The notes under the pieces: model-generated | What the model was told of the DNA's origin: nothing | The model's input: the letters and a program-made list of their open reading frames with translations, nothing else | The model's database searches: none | From: VXPQ01 sp964608315 | GTDB lineage: Bacteria; Bacteroidota; Rhodothermia; Rhodothermales; VXPQ01 | Direction: 5' to 3' | Assembly (NCBI GenBank): GCA_964608315.1 | Contig: CAZSNF010000002.1 | Location: 124,001-188,000, forward strand | Length of the DNA: 64,000 bases | Made by a program: the position numbers and the translations under genes | Shown here: in pieces, positions 52,684-63,156 of the stretch | Layout: each line of letters opens with the position of its first letter | Position numbering within the stretch: the first letter of the stretch is position 1

Positions 52684-52971
52684 TCATCCCATCAGTGCAA
52701 GAAACATCGTAGCCCCCATGCGAACCAGCCACCGCCGCAAACCCATGACCTTCTCCGTCAGGCACGTCTCCATAGCCGCCATATCCGCACAGATGCCCCC
52801 TGTCTCGGCACGAAAGCCATCTATTCCTAACCGAACCTCGGCACGGAGCTCGGCTATCTCAGCGCGCACGAAACCCTTCATGGCGAGACCCTCCCGGTTC
52901 AAGCCTTGGCACTTCTCATTCATGACATGTTCCATGCTTGCTGCTCTTCTAGCTGCAACTCCATCCTCCAT
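52684..52971 (-). CDS. Small coiled-coil protein, DUF1640-like
   Basis: 95 residues from ATG 52971. A heptad-rich stretch (MKGFVRAEIAELRAEVRLGIDGF, ADMAAMETCLTEKV) is followed by a short hydrophobic C-terminus (LVRMGATMFLALMG). This resembles DUF1640/CCDC90-type proteins (coiled coil then membrane anchor), but the anchor seems cut short. It lies 55 bases upstream of the PIN-GNAT gene on the same strand. It could be a degraded copy. Confidence 0.4.
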   Translation of the reverse strand: MEDGVAARRAASMEHVMNEKCQGLNREGLAMKGFVRAEIAELRAEVRLGIDGFRAETGGICADMAAMETCLTEKVMGLRRWLVRMGATMFLALMG

Positions 52972-53207
52972 CTCGGCTCCAAAGACCCGGCGACGACGAG
53001 CACCCGTCAGAGCAAGTGCATTCGCTACGACCCAACGACGACAAAAATACGGACAAGCCCGTAAAAAGTTTAGCCGCAACGCAAGAGAAGACAAAAAACA
53101 GTGCGTTTTTTGCAGATATGGCAGGCATGGGCGCTTTCCGCCAAATTCTACCATACCCTGCAGCCGATTCTGTTCCATGGAAATCGACCGCAATGAAGAC
53201 ATAATGT

Positions 53208-53467
53208 TTAAGGATGCTCTGATCAAATCCGCTTCGCTCAGCGCTTCACGTTCGTGGGTACGGGACATTGCGATGGCGTCGTTGAAATCAGCGGTAAACG
53301 CTTCGGGTTCGGTGCATGGCGGACATGAAGCGCCCTCCGGGAGGCTGCGAGATGCACTCTGGCTGTGTCATTCCTCATTATGTGGAACCTGCCACATTGC
53401 TTCGTCATTCCTTGCCAGCGCACCTCTCGCAGCCTCTGAACTTTGCAGATTTAATCAGAGCATCCTT
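53208..53467 (+). repeat. MITE-like repeat, full-length copy
   Basis: TTAAGGATGCTCTGATCAAA at the left and TTTAATCAGAGCATCCTT at the right: the outer ends carry the same GATGC/GCATC change on both sides, so the two ends still match each other. The interior matches the family. The surrounding 52972-53488 gap holds no gene that I can support. Confidence 0.85.
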
Positions 53468-53488
53468 GATGGAAAATCCCGCCGGACA

Positions 53489-53941
53489 TTACCTATAGGC
53501 CCGGTCCGTGTATTCGCTTACGGCAGCCCGGTCGATCAGGCGCCAGGAGGGCGTTCCCAGCGCCCCGCTTTTGTTGCGGCGGAACGTGGCGCGAAGGTAA
53601 ATCTCCTTTTTTGCAGGAGCTGCTCCATCGAAACTGAACGCTCCCCATCGGAAAACCCAAAAAGTCGAATCCGGTCGGACGGGAAAACTTCGCGACAGTA
53701 TTTCGACCAGATGCGGGGCGTCGTCGAGCGTGGAGCTGCCCCGGTTTTCGGCGAGTTCGTCAAGGACTACCGTCATGGGACGCGCCGCCCGGGGCGCCGA
53801 ACGGTATATTCGCACCCGGGAGGTCGAAACCGTACGATATCCCCGCCAGGAAAATGTCGTGTCGGCCACCAGTTGTCCGGCGGCGGGGGTTGCGGCGGCA
53901 AGCGCGCACAGGGTTGCAAGGAGGCAAAGGAGCGTTTTCAT
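53489..53941 (-). CDS. Secreted hypothetical protein
   Basis: 150 residues from ATG 53941 with a clear signal peptide (KTLLCLLATLCALAAATPAAGQ). The mature part is beta-rich (TTFSWRGYRTVSTSRVRIYRS; TFWVFRWGAFSFDG; KKEIYLRATFRRN) with no motif I know, and no cysteine after the signal, so it is not a lipoprotein. It is divergent from katG and has a chromosomal GC content. Confidence 0.6.
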   Translation of the reverse strand: MKTLLCLLATLCALAAATPAAGQLVADTTFSWRGYRTVSTSRVRIYRSAPRAARPMTVVLDELAENRGSSTLDDAPHLVEILSRSFPVRPDSTFWVFRWGAFSFDGAAPAKKEIYLRATFRRNKSGALGTPSWRLIDRAAVSEYTDRAYR

Positions 53942-54044
53942 GCGTGTATAGACACGCCAAAAGAGGCCGCATAACCTGCGCGAGCAAAAAAATTCGGAAT
54001 TTGCGGCGAAACCGGCGATGCAACTGGCGGCGAATCCGCGCAAT

Positions 54045-54190
54045 GATAACCAAAATTGCGCGCGACGCCATAATATTTGACAGGGCGAGCGTTCCGCCCC
54101 GGTTGCCTGTCGAGGCGCGATAACCAAAATTGCGCGCGACGCCATTATTTGATGCAATTATTGGGAAAATTGCGCCTGGCGCCATTATTT
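54045..54190. repeat. Short direct repeats upstream of katG
   Basis: GATAACCAAAATTGCGCGCG and the next 8 bases (54045-54072) recur at 54119-54146, a 74-base period. A looser third copy (GGGAAAATTGCGCCTGGCGC) follows near 54162. CCATTATTTCGCGCCATTAT then adds further short palindromic repeats. The 53942-54478 gap otherwise shows no gene. Confidence 0.65.
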
Positions 54191-54478
54191 CGCGCCATTA
54201 TGCGGGGAATTGCGGTCGGCCCGGCGATCTTTTCGCGCCGATTCGCCGCCGGGTCGACCGCCGGACAACGCGCATGCGGAACGCCTCCGCAGCGTCTTGA
54301 CAACCAAATGCCCGCAGCGTATTCTTCGAACGAAAATCGCTCGCCAAAAAGCAAGCCTGACGCAATATCCGGCTTAAACCCGCGAAAAACCGGATATTGG
54401 GCTACCGCCCGGCTGCCACTTGGCTGCCGCTACAGGTTCGCGGGCCGGGCAAGACAACAACAGAAAAGGTTACAAAGC

Positions 54479-56695
<2,217 letters not shown>

Positions 56696-56772
56696 GCCAG
56701 CGCCCTGCCCTCCACCTGCCGCTTTTTCAGAAAACCGGACTCACGCTCTTCGCTACAATACGGTGAACAGAT

Positions 56773-57264
56773 ATGACGCTTGAAGCCCTTCTTGCCCTGC
56801 TGGACTATCACTATTGGGCCCGGGACCGGCTGCTCGATGCGGTGGAGGAGATCGCCCCCGACCGCTTCCGTAAGGATATGGGGAACAGTTTTCCCTCTAT
56901 TCGGGACACGTTGCTTCACATCGTGTTTTCCGAATGGGTATGGCGCTTGCGCTGGGAGGGGGAGCCGCTGCCGCCGTTTTTCGATCCGAAGGATTTCGAG
57001 GCCGTACAGGATATTCGCGCGCGCTGGATCGAGGAGGAGCGCGAAGTGCGGCGCGTCGTTGATGAGGTCGGCCCGGACGGCCTCGGCCATGTGTTTCGCT
57101 ACGCCGAACTCGATGGCCAGCAGACCCGGTCCGTTTTCTGGCAGTCTGTGCAGCATGTGGTCAACCATGCTGCCTATCACCGCGGGCAGGTCACGACGAT
57201 GTTGCGCCAACTCGGGGCCCGGGCGCCGGATAGCCAGGACCTGATTGCGTTCTATCGCCTGTGA
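56773..57264 (+). CDS. DinB family protein (putative metal-dependent hydrolase)
   Basis: 163 residues, a four-helix DinB/YfiT-like protein. The three metal-binding histidines are visible: DTLLHIVFSEWVWR (first), and HVVNHAAYHRGQVTTMLR (second and third). Family members act in thiol-dependent detoxification or damage response, and the specific reaction is unknown. It begins 77 bases after katG, and its TGA overlaps the next gene's GTG in GTGA. Confidence 0.9.
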   Translation: MTLEALLALLDYHYWARDRLLDAVEEIAPDRFRKDMGNSFPSIRDTLLHIVFSEWVWRLRWEGEPLPPFFDPKDFEAVQDIRARWIEEEREVRRVVDEVGPDGLGHVFRYAELDGQQTRSVFWQSVQHVVNHAAYHRGQVTTMLRQLGARAPDSQDLIAFYRL

Positions 57265-57845
57265 TCGAAAAGCCGCCATACGAGATCACAGCGGACATTC
57301 TTTCCCTCGTTGAACGCATCGGCGAAGCGATCGGGCGAGCGGAGGCGGCGGGCGTCTCGCGGGATGCGCGGCTGCGGCGGGCCAATCGCATCCGTACGAT
57401 TCGCGGCACGTTGGCCATAGAAGGCAATACCCTCAGCGAGGAAGAAATCTCCATGATCCTCGACGGCAAGCCCGTTGCCGCCCCGCTGAGAGATACTCAG
57501 GAGGCCCGCAACGCGATTAAAGCCTATGATCAATACGGGCGATGGAATCCCGCCAGCGAGAGCGATCTTCTGGAGGCCCTCCGGGTTTCCGGGGCGGGCG
57601 ACCAAGTAAGCGACCAGGTAAGCGACCAAGTAGCGCAGTTGATCGCCGCCTTGCGGGCAGGCCCGAAATCCGCTGCCGAGCTTATGGGGATGATGGGACT
57701 ATCGCATCGCCCTGCCTTTCGCAAAAACTACCTCCATCCGGCCATGTCCGCAGGGCTGGTGGAAATGACCCGTCCCGAATCGCCCACGGCGAAGAATCAG
57801 AAGTATCGGTTGACGGTGCGGGGCAGAGCAATCCTGAGAGATTAG
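57261..57845 (+). CDS. Fic-family protein lacking the catalytic core (internal deletion)
   Basis: 194 residues starting GTG 57261. The N-terminal half matches Fic proteins, with the inhibitory-helix motif TLAIEGNTLSEEE. The C-terminal half matches the winged-helix domain after Fic (LMGMMGLSHRPAFRKNYLHP, NQKYRLTVRGRAIL). The whole catalytic Fic core, with its HxFxDGNGR motif, is absent; the two halves are joined at DLLEALRVSG without a frameshift. A 12-base repeat encodes DQVSDQVSDQV at the linker. The product would retain the antitoxin-like helix and DNA-binding part. It could be a decayed gene or a working regulator. Overlapping start with DinB implies coupling. Confidence 0.7.
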   Translation: MIEKPPYEITADILSLVERIGEAIGRAEAAGVSRDARLRRANRIRTIRGTLAIEGNTLSEEEISMILDGKPVAAPLRDTQEARNAIKAYDQYGRWNPASESDLLEALRVSGAGDQVSDQVSDQVAQLIAALRAGPKSAAELMGMMGLSHRPAFRKNYLHPAMSAGLVEMTRPESPTAKNQKYRLTVRGRAILRD

Positions 57846-57862
57846 GCGAGAGGCGGTGATTT

Positions 57863-58040
57863 TTGTCCAGGTGGGGCGTATCCCGCAAGGAGAGATGTGC
57901 GGTCTGGATTAGGCCGGGCGGCGTCCGCGAATTTTTGGCCGGATGGGGCGTATCCCACAGGGAGAGATGTGCGGTCTGGATTAGGCCGGGCGGCGTCTGC
58001 GAATTTTTGTCTGGATGGGACGTATCCCACAGGGAAAGGG
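57863..58040. repeat. 72-bp tandem repeat
   Basis: GGGGCGTATCCC recurs at 57873 and 57945, and a slightly changed third copy (GGGACGTATCCC) starts at 58017, so the period is exactly 72 bases. Each unit also includes AGAGATGTGCGGTCTGGATT and AGGCCGGGCGGCGT. The period is a multiple of three, and a 61-codon frame on each strand is open through it, but nothing suggests that it is translated. Confidence 0.75.
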
Positions 58041-58089
58041 GGTTGTGAAGGTGGTCCGGGGTAGCGAAATTTACACTATCTGAAAAAAT

Positions 58090-58153
58090 TCAACAAATAT
58101 GTTGACAACAAGATTGTTGAGTATTATATTGCGTTCAACCGTTTTGTTGAACG
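58090..58153 (+). promoter_or_regulatory. Promoter with three copies of a TCAACA-N4-TGTTGA operator
   Basis: TTGACA (58102-58107) and TATATT (58125-58130) are separated by 17 bases, a good sigma-70-type promoter. Three dyads overlap it: TCAACAAATATGTTGA (58090-58105), ACAACAAGATTGTTGA (58105-58120) and TCAACCGTTTTGTTGA (58135-58150), spaced 15 and 30 bases apart. The third is part of a longer palindrome, CGTTCAAC/GTTGAACG. This is a typical repressor-controlled promoter and probably drives the small ORF and the ATPase-TPR gene. Confidence 0.65.
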
Positions 58154-58156
58154 AAG

Positions 58157-58336
58157 ATGATCGCCATGAGATCGTCAACCGGCCGCTGGGTAAGCGGCGA
58201 AGATTTTTCGATGGCAGCCAAGCGTCGCCCATGGCGCGGATGCGTATCCGTGACTGCCATGGTCTCCTGCAAAAGCGCTGCTGCGATGCGCTATAACATA
58301 GGGGACACTCTGATTAAGGACACATGCAATGAATGA
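58157..58336 (+). CDS. Small ORF overlapping the ATPase-TPR start; possible remnant of an ATPase N-terminus
   Basis: 59 codons from ATG 58157, ending at TGA 58334-58336, so it overlaps the start of the next gene by 8 bases. Its residues TGRWVSGEDF resemble the opening AGRWV.G.DF motif of a family of bacterial STAND/archaeal-type ATPases, after which the sequence becomes unrelated and Arg/Ala-rich. Part of a MITE end (58302-58318) is inside it. It may be a decayed gene or a coupled leader peptide. Confidence 0.35.
   Translation: MIAMRSSTGRWVSGEDFSMAAKRRPWRGCVSVTAMVSCKSAAAMRYNIGDTLIKDTCNE
58302..58318 (+). repeat. MITE end fragment
   Basis: GGGACACTCTGATTAAG is a solo copy of the repeat-family end, 11 bases upstream of the ATPase-TPR start codon. 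No other end is present within the following gene. Confidence 0.55.
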
Positions 58337-61049
58337 ATCACGCAGGCGCACCATCCGCGCATTCAATCCCGGGACGTTCCAGTCCGATGAGGAGATCATC
58401 AGGCAATTCGTGGTCAGGCAGCGCGAGCTCGGCGTCGTGCTCGATATTCTCCGAAGGAACATCAAGGCGTTTTTTTACCAGCCTGTCCTGGTCGTTGCGC
58501 CTCGCGGTCAGGGCAAGACCATGCTGCTGGCCCGGGTTGCGGCGGCGTTGAACACCGACACGGAACTCTCCGAGCACTTTTTGCCGGTTCGGTTCATGGA
58601 GGAAAGTCACGAGATATTCAATCTTGAGGACTTCTGGCTTGAAACCTTGTTCTACCTTGCGCGGGAAAGCGCTGAGCACGATTCCGGCCTTGCACAGGAA
58701 CTGCAGGAGGCGCATGCCGACCTGGTCAAGCGGTGGAACGAGGAAGCGCTTGTCGATCACGCCCGCGCCACAGTTCTGGAGGCTGCGGACCGTTTGGGCA
58801 AAAAACTTGTCCTCATGGTCGAAAACATACAGGACCTTTATGAAAACGTAAACGACGATTTTAGCCGGCAACTTGGCGGGACGCTGCAATCGGAATCGCA
58901 GATCGTGCTGCTCGCCACCGCTACGAGCCGATCAGGAGGGGCGGACGATGTGGAGCAGCCGTTCCTGGAGTTGTCCCGAACCATTGACCTCGAACCGCTG
59001 GATACGGAAGAATGCCGTCGCTTGTGGAAAGTGATCAGCGGAGAGGACGTGAGCGGGCGGGATATCAGGCCGCTTGAAATTCTGACCGGGGGCAGTCCTC
59101 GCCTTCTGGTCATCGTCGGCGGTTTTGCGCGGAGCCGGTCCCTGAGTCAGCTGCTGGAAGAAGTGGTGCAATTGATCGACGACCACACCGAATATTTCCG
59201 TGGTCACCTGGAGGCGCTGGCCAAGACCGAACGCCGGGTATATCTCGCGGCGGTCGACCTTTGGCGCCCGTCCAGCACGGGAGAAATCGCGGAGCGGGCC
59301 CGCATGGACGTTCGAACCGTATCGGCCTTGCTTGGCCGTCTTGTCGACCGGGGAATGGTCACTGTGGAGAGGATTGGAAAGAAGCGGCTTTACGTTGCTG
59401 CGGAACGCCTTTACAGCATCTACTATAAACTGCGCCGCGAACGGGACGAGGCGGCTGTAGTGAGCAGTCTGATCCATTTTATGGCTGTGTTTTACAGCCC
59501 AAAGGAAATGGCCGAGAGGTTAGACAGGCTGATTGCGGAAGCGAAGCGGTTTCCAGGTATTCGGACGGGTATTGAACGGGCGATTGCCGAAGCGCCGGAT
59601 ATTGCCCAGCTGTTCCCTGGCGTTGCGGAACCACAAGTAGCTTATAAATCCGTTCCAGATACGACGGATGGCAATGAATGTATCGAACGATTGCTCGAAG
59701 AAATTGCCGCGATGTTCCAAAAGGCGGAAGCGCACAAGGAAGCCGGCGATTGGGCATCGGCGATTATGATCTATGACGAGTTGATCGTTCAGTTTGACTC
59801 CAGCGACGACCCCGATATTCAGGCGCAAGTCGCCTGGGCCTTGTCCGGCAAGGGGGATGTCCAAAGGGAACTCGAGGATTTTGCATCGGCGATTGCGACG
59901 TACGAAGAAGTAATCAAGAGCCTTGGCGACTGCGAAGCGCCGGAATGCCAGTATCTGGCTTCCTGGGCCTTGTCTCAAAAGGGAGATGTACACCTGGAAC
60001 TTAACGATTTTGATGCGGCGCTTGCGGTTTACGATGAAGTGATCGAGCGCTTTGGCTGTAGCGATATACCGATAATCCAGGCGCTGGTCGCCGGATCGTT
60101 GTCCGATAAGGGATATATATTCGGACATTCATTCGGAGATGATGCGCAGGCGCTGGCGGCCTATGACGAAGTGATCGAACGCTTTGGCGATAGTGATGAG
60201 CCAGAATTGCAGGATCAAATAGTCTGGGCCTTGCGCCAAAAGGGGATTTTTCAAGGACAGCTTGGCGATTTTACGTCGGCGCTGGTCGTCTATGACGAAA
60301 TAATCGTCCGTTTTGGAGACAGCGAATCACTTGATATCCAGGCCTCGGTTGCCTGGACCTTGTTCGAGAAGGCGGACGCCCACCTCCAACTTGGCGATTT
60401 TACAGCGGCGATTGCGGCCTGCAACGAAATTATTGAGCGTTTTGGCGCCAGTGATGCAGAAGACCTCCGGATGCCGGTTGTTTGCGCGCTGTTCGATAAA
60501 GGCATAAGGCAACTGGAAATGGGGCATGCGGAAGAAGCGCTGCGCACGCGCGAGGAGTTTACGCGGCGATCCGGTGCACTGAGCGATTTATCAAAGATAG
60601 GCTGCGCGCTGCGGGCAATATGGATGCGTACCCCACTTCTGATGGCGTCGGGCTCTCTGGAGGTCGCCATGGAAATCTTTCGATCCATGTATGTGTTGTT
60701 CGTGCCTGGCGAGGCGACAATGACGAACGAGATGCAAAAAATGGCGCCTGACTTGATTGCGGCTGGCGTCCCGCCGCATCATCTTGTCGAGATATTGTCG
60801 AGCGATACTATAAAAGCCATTGCGTTGAGGCCCTTGATCGTCGCTCTCCTCCAGTATGCGGGCGAAACGGCTCGCGCACCTGTGGAGGTCCTTGAGGTCG
60901 CGGCGGATATCCGGAAGCGGATTGAGGAAAGGATGGCGGGAGGCGCGGGTGTGGATGTGCCGACGTTTCCCGGAACTGGACTCATGCCCGGCGTAGACCT
61001 GAGCGATTCGGCCTCTCTGTCCGATCTCATGGAAGAGGATCGGGAGTGA
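58329..61049 (+). CDS. P-loop ATPase with winged helix and TPR array (STAND-like)
   Basis: 906 residues. The ATPase has Walker A APRGQGKT (57-64) and a Walker B-like strand KLVLMVENIQDL, in which Glu-Asn stands in for the usual Asp-Asp/Glu; LLATATS is the sensor region. A winged-helix segment follows (STGEIAERARMDVRTVSALL; RGMVTVERIGKKRLYV, residues about 310-360). From about 470 to 730 there are five or six TPR-like units of about 43-46 residues, each with AALAVYDEVIERFG-type helices. This STAND-like build (sensor repeats on an NTPase) is common in antiphage and signalling proteins. No effector domain is evident. It sits under a three-operator promoter and is convergent with the OLD-like gene. 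Confidence 0.75.
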   Translation: MNESRRRTIRAFNPGTFQSDEEIIRQFVVRQRELGVVLDILRRNIKAFFYQPVLVVAPRGQGKTMLLARVAAALNTDTELSEHFLPVRFMEESHEIFNLEDFWLETLFYLARESAEHDSGLAQELQEAHADLVKRWNEEALVDHARATVLEAADRLGKKLVLMVENIQDLYENVNDDFSRQLGGTLQSESQIVLLATATSRSGGADDVEQPFLELSRTIDLEPLDTEECRRLWKVISGEDVSGRDIRPLEILTGGSPRLLVIVGGFARSRSLSQLLEEVVQLIDDHTEYFRGHLEALAKTERRVYLAAVDLWRPSSTGEIAERARMDVRTVSALLGRLVDRGMVTVERIGKKRLYVAAERLYSIYYKLRRERDEAAVVSSLIHFMAVFYSPKEMAERLDRLIAEAKRFPGIRTGIERAIAEAPDIAQLFPGVAEPQVAYKSVPDTTDGNECIERLLEEIAAMFQKAEAHKEAGDWASAIMIYDELIVQFDSSDDPDIQAQVAWALSGKGDVQRELEDFASAIATYEEVIKSLGDCEAPECQYLASWALSQKGDVHLELNDFDAALAVYDEVIERFGCSDIPIIQALVAGSLSDKGYIFGHSFGDDAQALAAYDEVIERFGDSDEPELQDQIVWALRQKGIFQGQLGDFTSALVVYDEIIVRFGDSESLDIQASVAWTLFEKADAHLQLGDFTAAIAACNEIIERFGASDAEDLRMPVVCALFDKGIRQLEMGHAEEALRTREEFTRRSGALSDLSKIGCALRAIWMRTPLLMASGSLEVAMEIFRSMYVLFVPGEATMTNEMQKMAPDLIAAGVPPHHLVEILSSDTIKAIALRPLIVALLQYAGETARAPVEVLEVAADIRKRIEERMAGGAGVDVPTFPGTGLMPGVDLSDSASLSDLMEEDRE

Positions 61050-61163
61050 TGGGTGTACGCTTTGAGGGATTGTGGAGGAATGTGCGAAAAACGCCCCGTT
61101 TCGTCTTCTACGGGTGGAAATCTCAATAAAAAAATAGCCCCTGCTCAAATACGTCGAAACAAA

Positions 61164-62801
61164 CTACTCCATCGCAAGCGGTGGGGTAGTTAATTCGATA
61201 GAGAAATGTTCGGCAATGGCGTTCAATTTTTCGACCACTTCTGGGTTAATCTCCTCTTTTGTCATCTGTGCCGCAATTTGATAATACTCGCTTTCTTTGA
61301 TATCTAATCCTGCCGTATTAAATATATTGGCAAGAACACTTTTTGCTTTGGTTCCCTGAAGGTAATCAGATAATTCAAAAGGATTCTCGTGAAGTGCCGG
61401 AGGCAAATGCTTATCCATATATGCCACTACCTTCTCGGCCATCTGTTCTCCTCCGATACACTCTACGAAACGAACTATAGATTGAGGATGAATTAAATAG
61501 CTTTCGATTTCGTACCTATTCCAGTGCAGGCGCGTCATGCCTTTAGGAAGAGCAGGTGTCTCACTATGGTCTTTTCCATCGCCGTCACACAACTCCACGC
61601 CACAAAAGTCGGGTACGAGCAACCGAATAGCAGAAAAATGTTTTACCGCAGGCCATTCATGTTGGGCAGTTTCCGACACAAAAGGCTTTTCCAAAAATGG
61701 CAAAATGGGATGCCCTCCAATGCGCGCCCACTCCTTCAATATGGGGATATCTGTGGAGCCTTCAACATATAATATTCCCGGTTCGGTTTTCGCAAGCAAA
61801 ATGTCTACATTTTCCAGATAGAGGGTGTGTGATAAATTTCTTTTATGCTCGATCTTATGCAATTTACTGCCTAGCAGGCGGAGATCGTCTTCGGTAGCAA
61901 CATTTATAAGTCGTTCCGAATGCGTAGCAATAATTAATTGAGATTTGTTCTGGCGAGCATGTTCGCGCAAATTTCGGTACATTTTGTCCTGTAACAAGAT
62001 ATGAAGATGCGCGTCCGGCTCGTCGATAAGCACAACCGATGCTTTTTTGTGTAGCAAAACAGCGTAAACTAGTAATATCTGCAGGAAACCACTTGCCGCA
62101 CTATTCAGATTGTAAAAAACATCTTCTTCTGAATGTCTATAACCGGCGAATATTCCTTCTGTGCCCTCGCTCGGAATTAACAATTCGTATCCAAAAAAAG
62201 AATAGATAACTTCCTGTAGGGCCTGCCATTTTTGACTATCCTGACTAATTGCAAGTAACAGATTGCGCAATATGCTGCCAGCTTGTGCACGGGCGAGTTT
62301 CGCTGGAATCTCTACAGATCCTCCATAGATTGGCTCTTTAATGTCTATCCCTGAGAGGGGAGGAACATATATTGCTGTGAGAGGATCGTCACGGTATTGG
62401 TCTAGATCGCTTTCGTTTACATCTTTCGCCGGACGAATGTCGGCTAATTCCTGTCCTTTATAGAGAACCTCAAAGCCGATTTTCCATTTTTCTGTATATA
62501 GCCATAAAGAGGCAGGCTCTTCAATATTTTTGCCTTGCCACAAGTGATTGAAATCTGCTAAGGGCACCGAGTTAAATCTTAAAATATTAAGATTGCTGCT
62601 TGGATAATTTCCATCTTCTTCGCGTGCTAGATCATGCTTATTGTTCGACCATTGAGAGGCGAACTCCGACCAAGAGGCGATAGCCTGGAGAAGTGTCGTC
62701 TTGCCGGAGTTATTTGGACCAGCAACTACAAGATGATCTGGAAGTTCGAACTCCAGATGCTCAAATTTTTTAAAATTCTTGACAACAACTTTATTGATCA
62801 T
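61164..62801 (-). CDS. OLD-like AAA ATPase with C-terminal TOPRIM-like domain
   Basis: 545 residues. The ABC-type ATPase part has VVKNFKKFEHLEFELPD, Walker A GPNNSGKTT (28-36), a signature-like SAASGFLQILL, Walker B VVLIDEPDAHLH and ATHSERLI. The C-terminal part looks TOPRIM-like: ILYVEGSTDIPILKEWA (Glu) and LCDGDGKD (Asp-x-Asp), then RYEIESYLIHPQ as in OLD/DUF4435-type nucleases. OLD proteins are DNA nucleases in phage defence (Gabija GajA, PARIS-type systems). ATG 62801 overlaps the DUF6527 stop by 11 bases, so it is the last gene of the operon. Confidence 0.82.
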   Translation of the reverse strand: MINKVVVKNFKKFEHLEFELPDHLVVAGPNNSGKTTLLQAIASWSEFASQWSNNKHDLAREEDGNYPSSNLNILRFNSVPLADFNHLWQGKNIEEPASLWLYTEKWKIGFEVLYKGQELADIRPAKDVNESDLDQYRDDPLTAIYVPPLSGIDIKEPIYGGSVEIPAKLARAQAGSILRNLLLAISQDSQKWQALQEVIYSFFGYELLIPSEGTEGIFAGYRHSEEDVFYNLNSAASGFLQILLVYAVLLHKKASVVLIDEPDAHLHILLQDKMYRNLREHARQNKSQLIIATHSERLINVATEDDLRLLGSKLHKIEHKRNLSHTLYLENVDILLAKTEPGILYVEGSTDIPILKEWARIGGHPILPFLEKPFVSETAQHEWPAVKHFSAIRLLVPDFCGVELCDGDGKDHSETPALPKGMTRLHWNRYEIESYLIHPQSIVRFVECIGGEQMAEKVVAYMDKHLPPALHENPFELSDYLQGTKAKSVLANIFNTAGLDIKESEYYQIAAQMTKEEINPEVVEKLNAIAEHFSIELTTPPLAME

Positions 62802-63156
62802 GTCTGTTCACCTCCGGTACAATAAGGGGGGGGCTTTCGCTCCATACGATACGACCTTTCCTTAGCCAATAATGACAACGGCAAGGTAATCCGGTTACAT
62901 GAACTGAGGGTACAAGCGAAATTTGCCCGTCCTCATGTTCTCTTATACGCCATCGCTTGTCCACCTGGGATGATACATCCAAGTGGACAACTCGTCGACA
63001 TGCCTTGCGAGGACATACAATCGCGGCATAAAACGGATGTTTCCGTCCTCCAATGATGTAGATCGTATTTTCTTGAGGATCGTCGGGCAAGTCCTCCACC
63101 CACTCAGTGTTGTAGGGACGAAAACGCGCCCATATATTGAAAATGAATCTAAGCAT
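62791..63156 (-). CDS. DUF6527 family protein
   Basis: 121 residues with the family's landmarks: VEDLPDDPQENTIYIIGG, a CPRKACRR cysteine pair, WRIREHEDGQISLVPSV, and CRCHYWLRKGRIVW near the end, where a Cys-x-Cys/His could bind zinc. DUF6527 genes are known next to bacterial ubiquitin-like conjugation genes (E1/ThiF, E2, JAB, multi-ubiquitin proteins). ATG 63156 overlaps the ThiF stop by 8 bases, and its own stop overlaps the OLD-like start by 11 bases. Confidence 0.8.
   Translation of the reverse strand: MLRFIFNIWARFRPYNTEWVEDLPDDPQENTIYIIGGRKHPFYAAIVCPRKACRRVVHLDVSSQVDKRWRIREHEDGQISLVPSVHVTGLPCRCHYWLRKGRIVWSESPPLIVPEVNRHDQ

Noticed and set aside
54045..54190. Possible CRISPR array at the direct repeats before katG
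   Set aside because: Only two good copies, the intervening sequence is not spacer-like, and no cas gene is present.
57842..58048. 24-residue repeat protein encoded by the 72-bp tandem array
   Set aside because: Both strands are open only because 72 is a multiple of three; no start signal or family.
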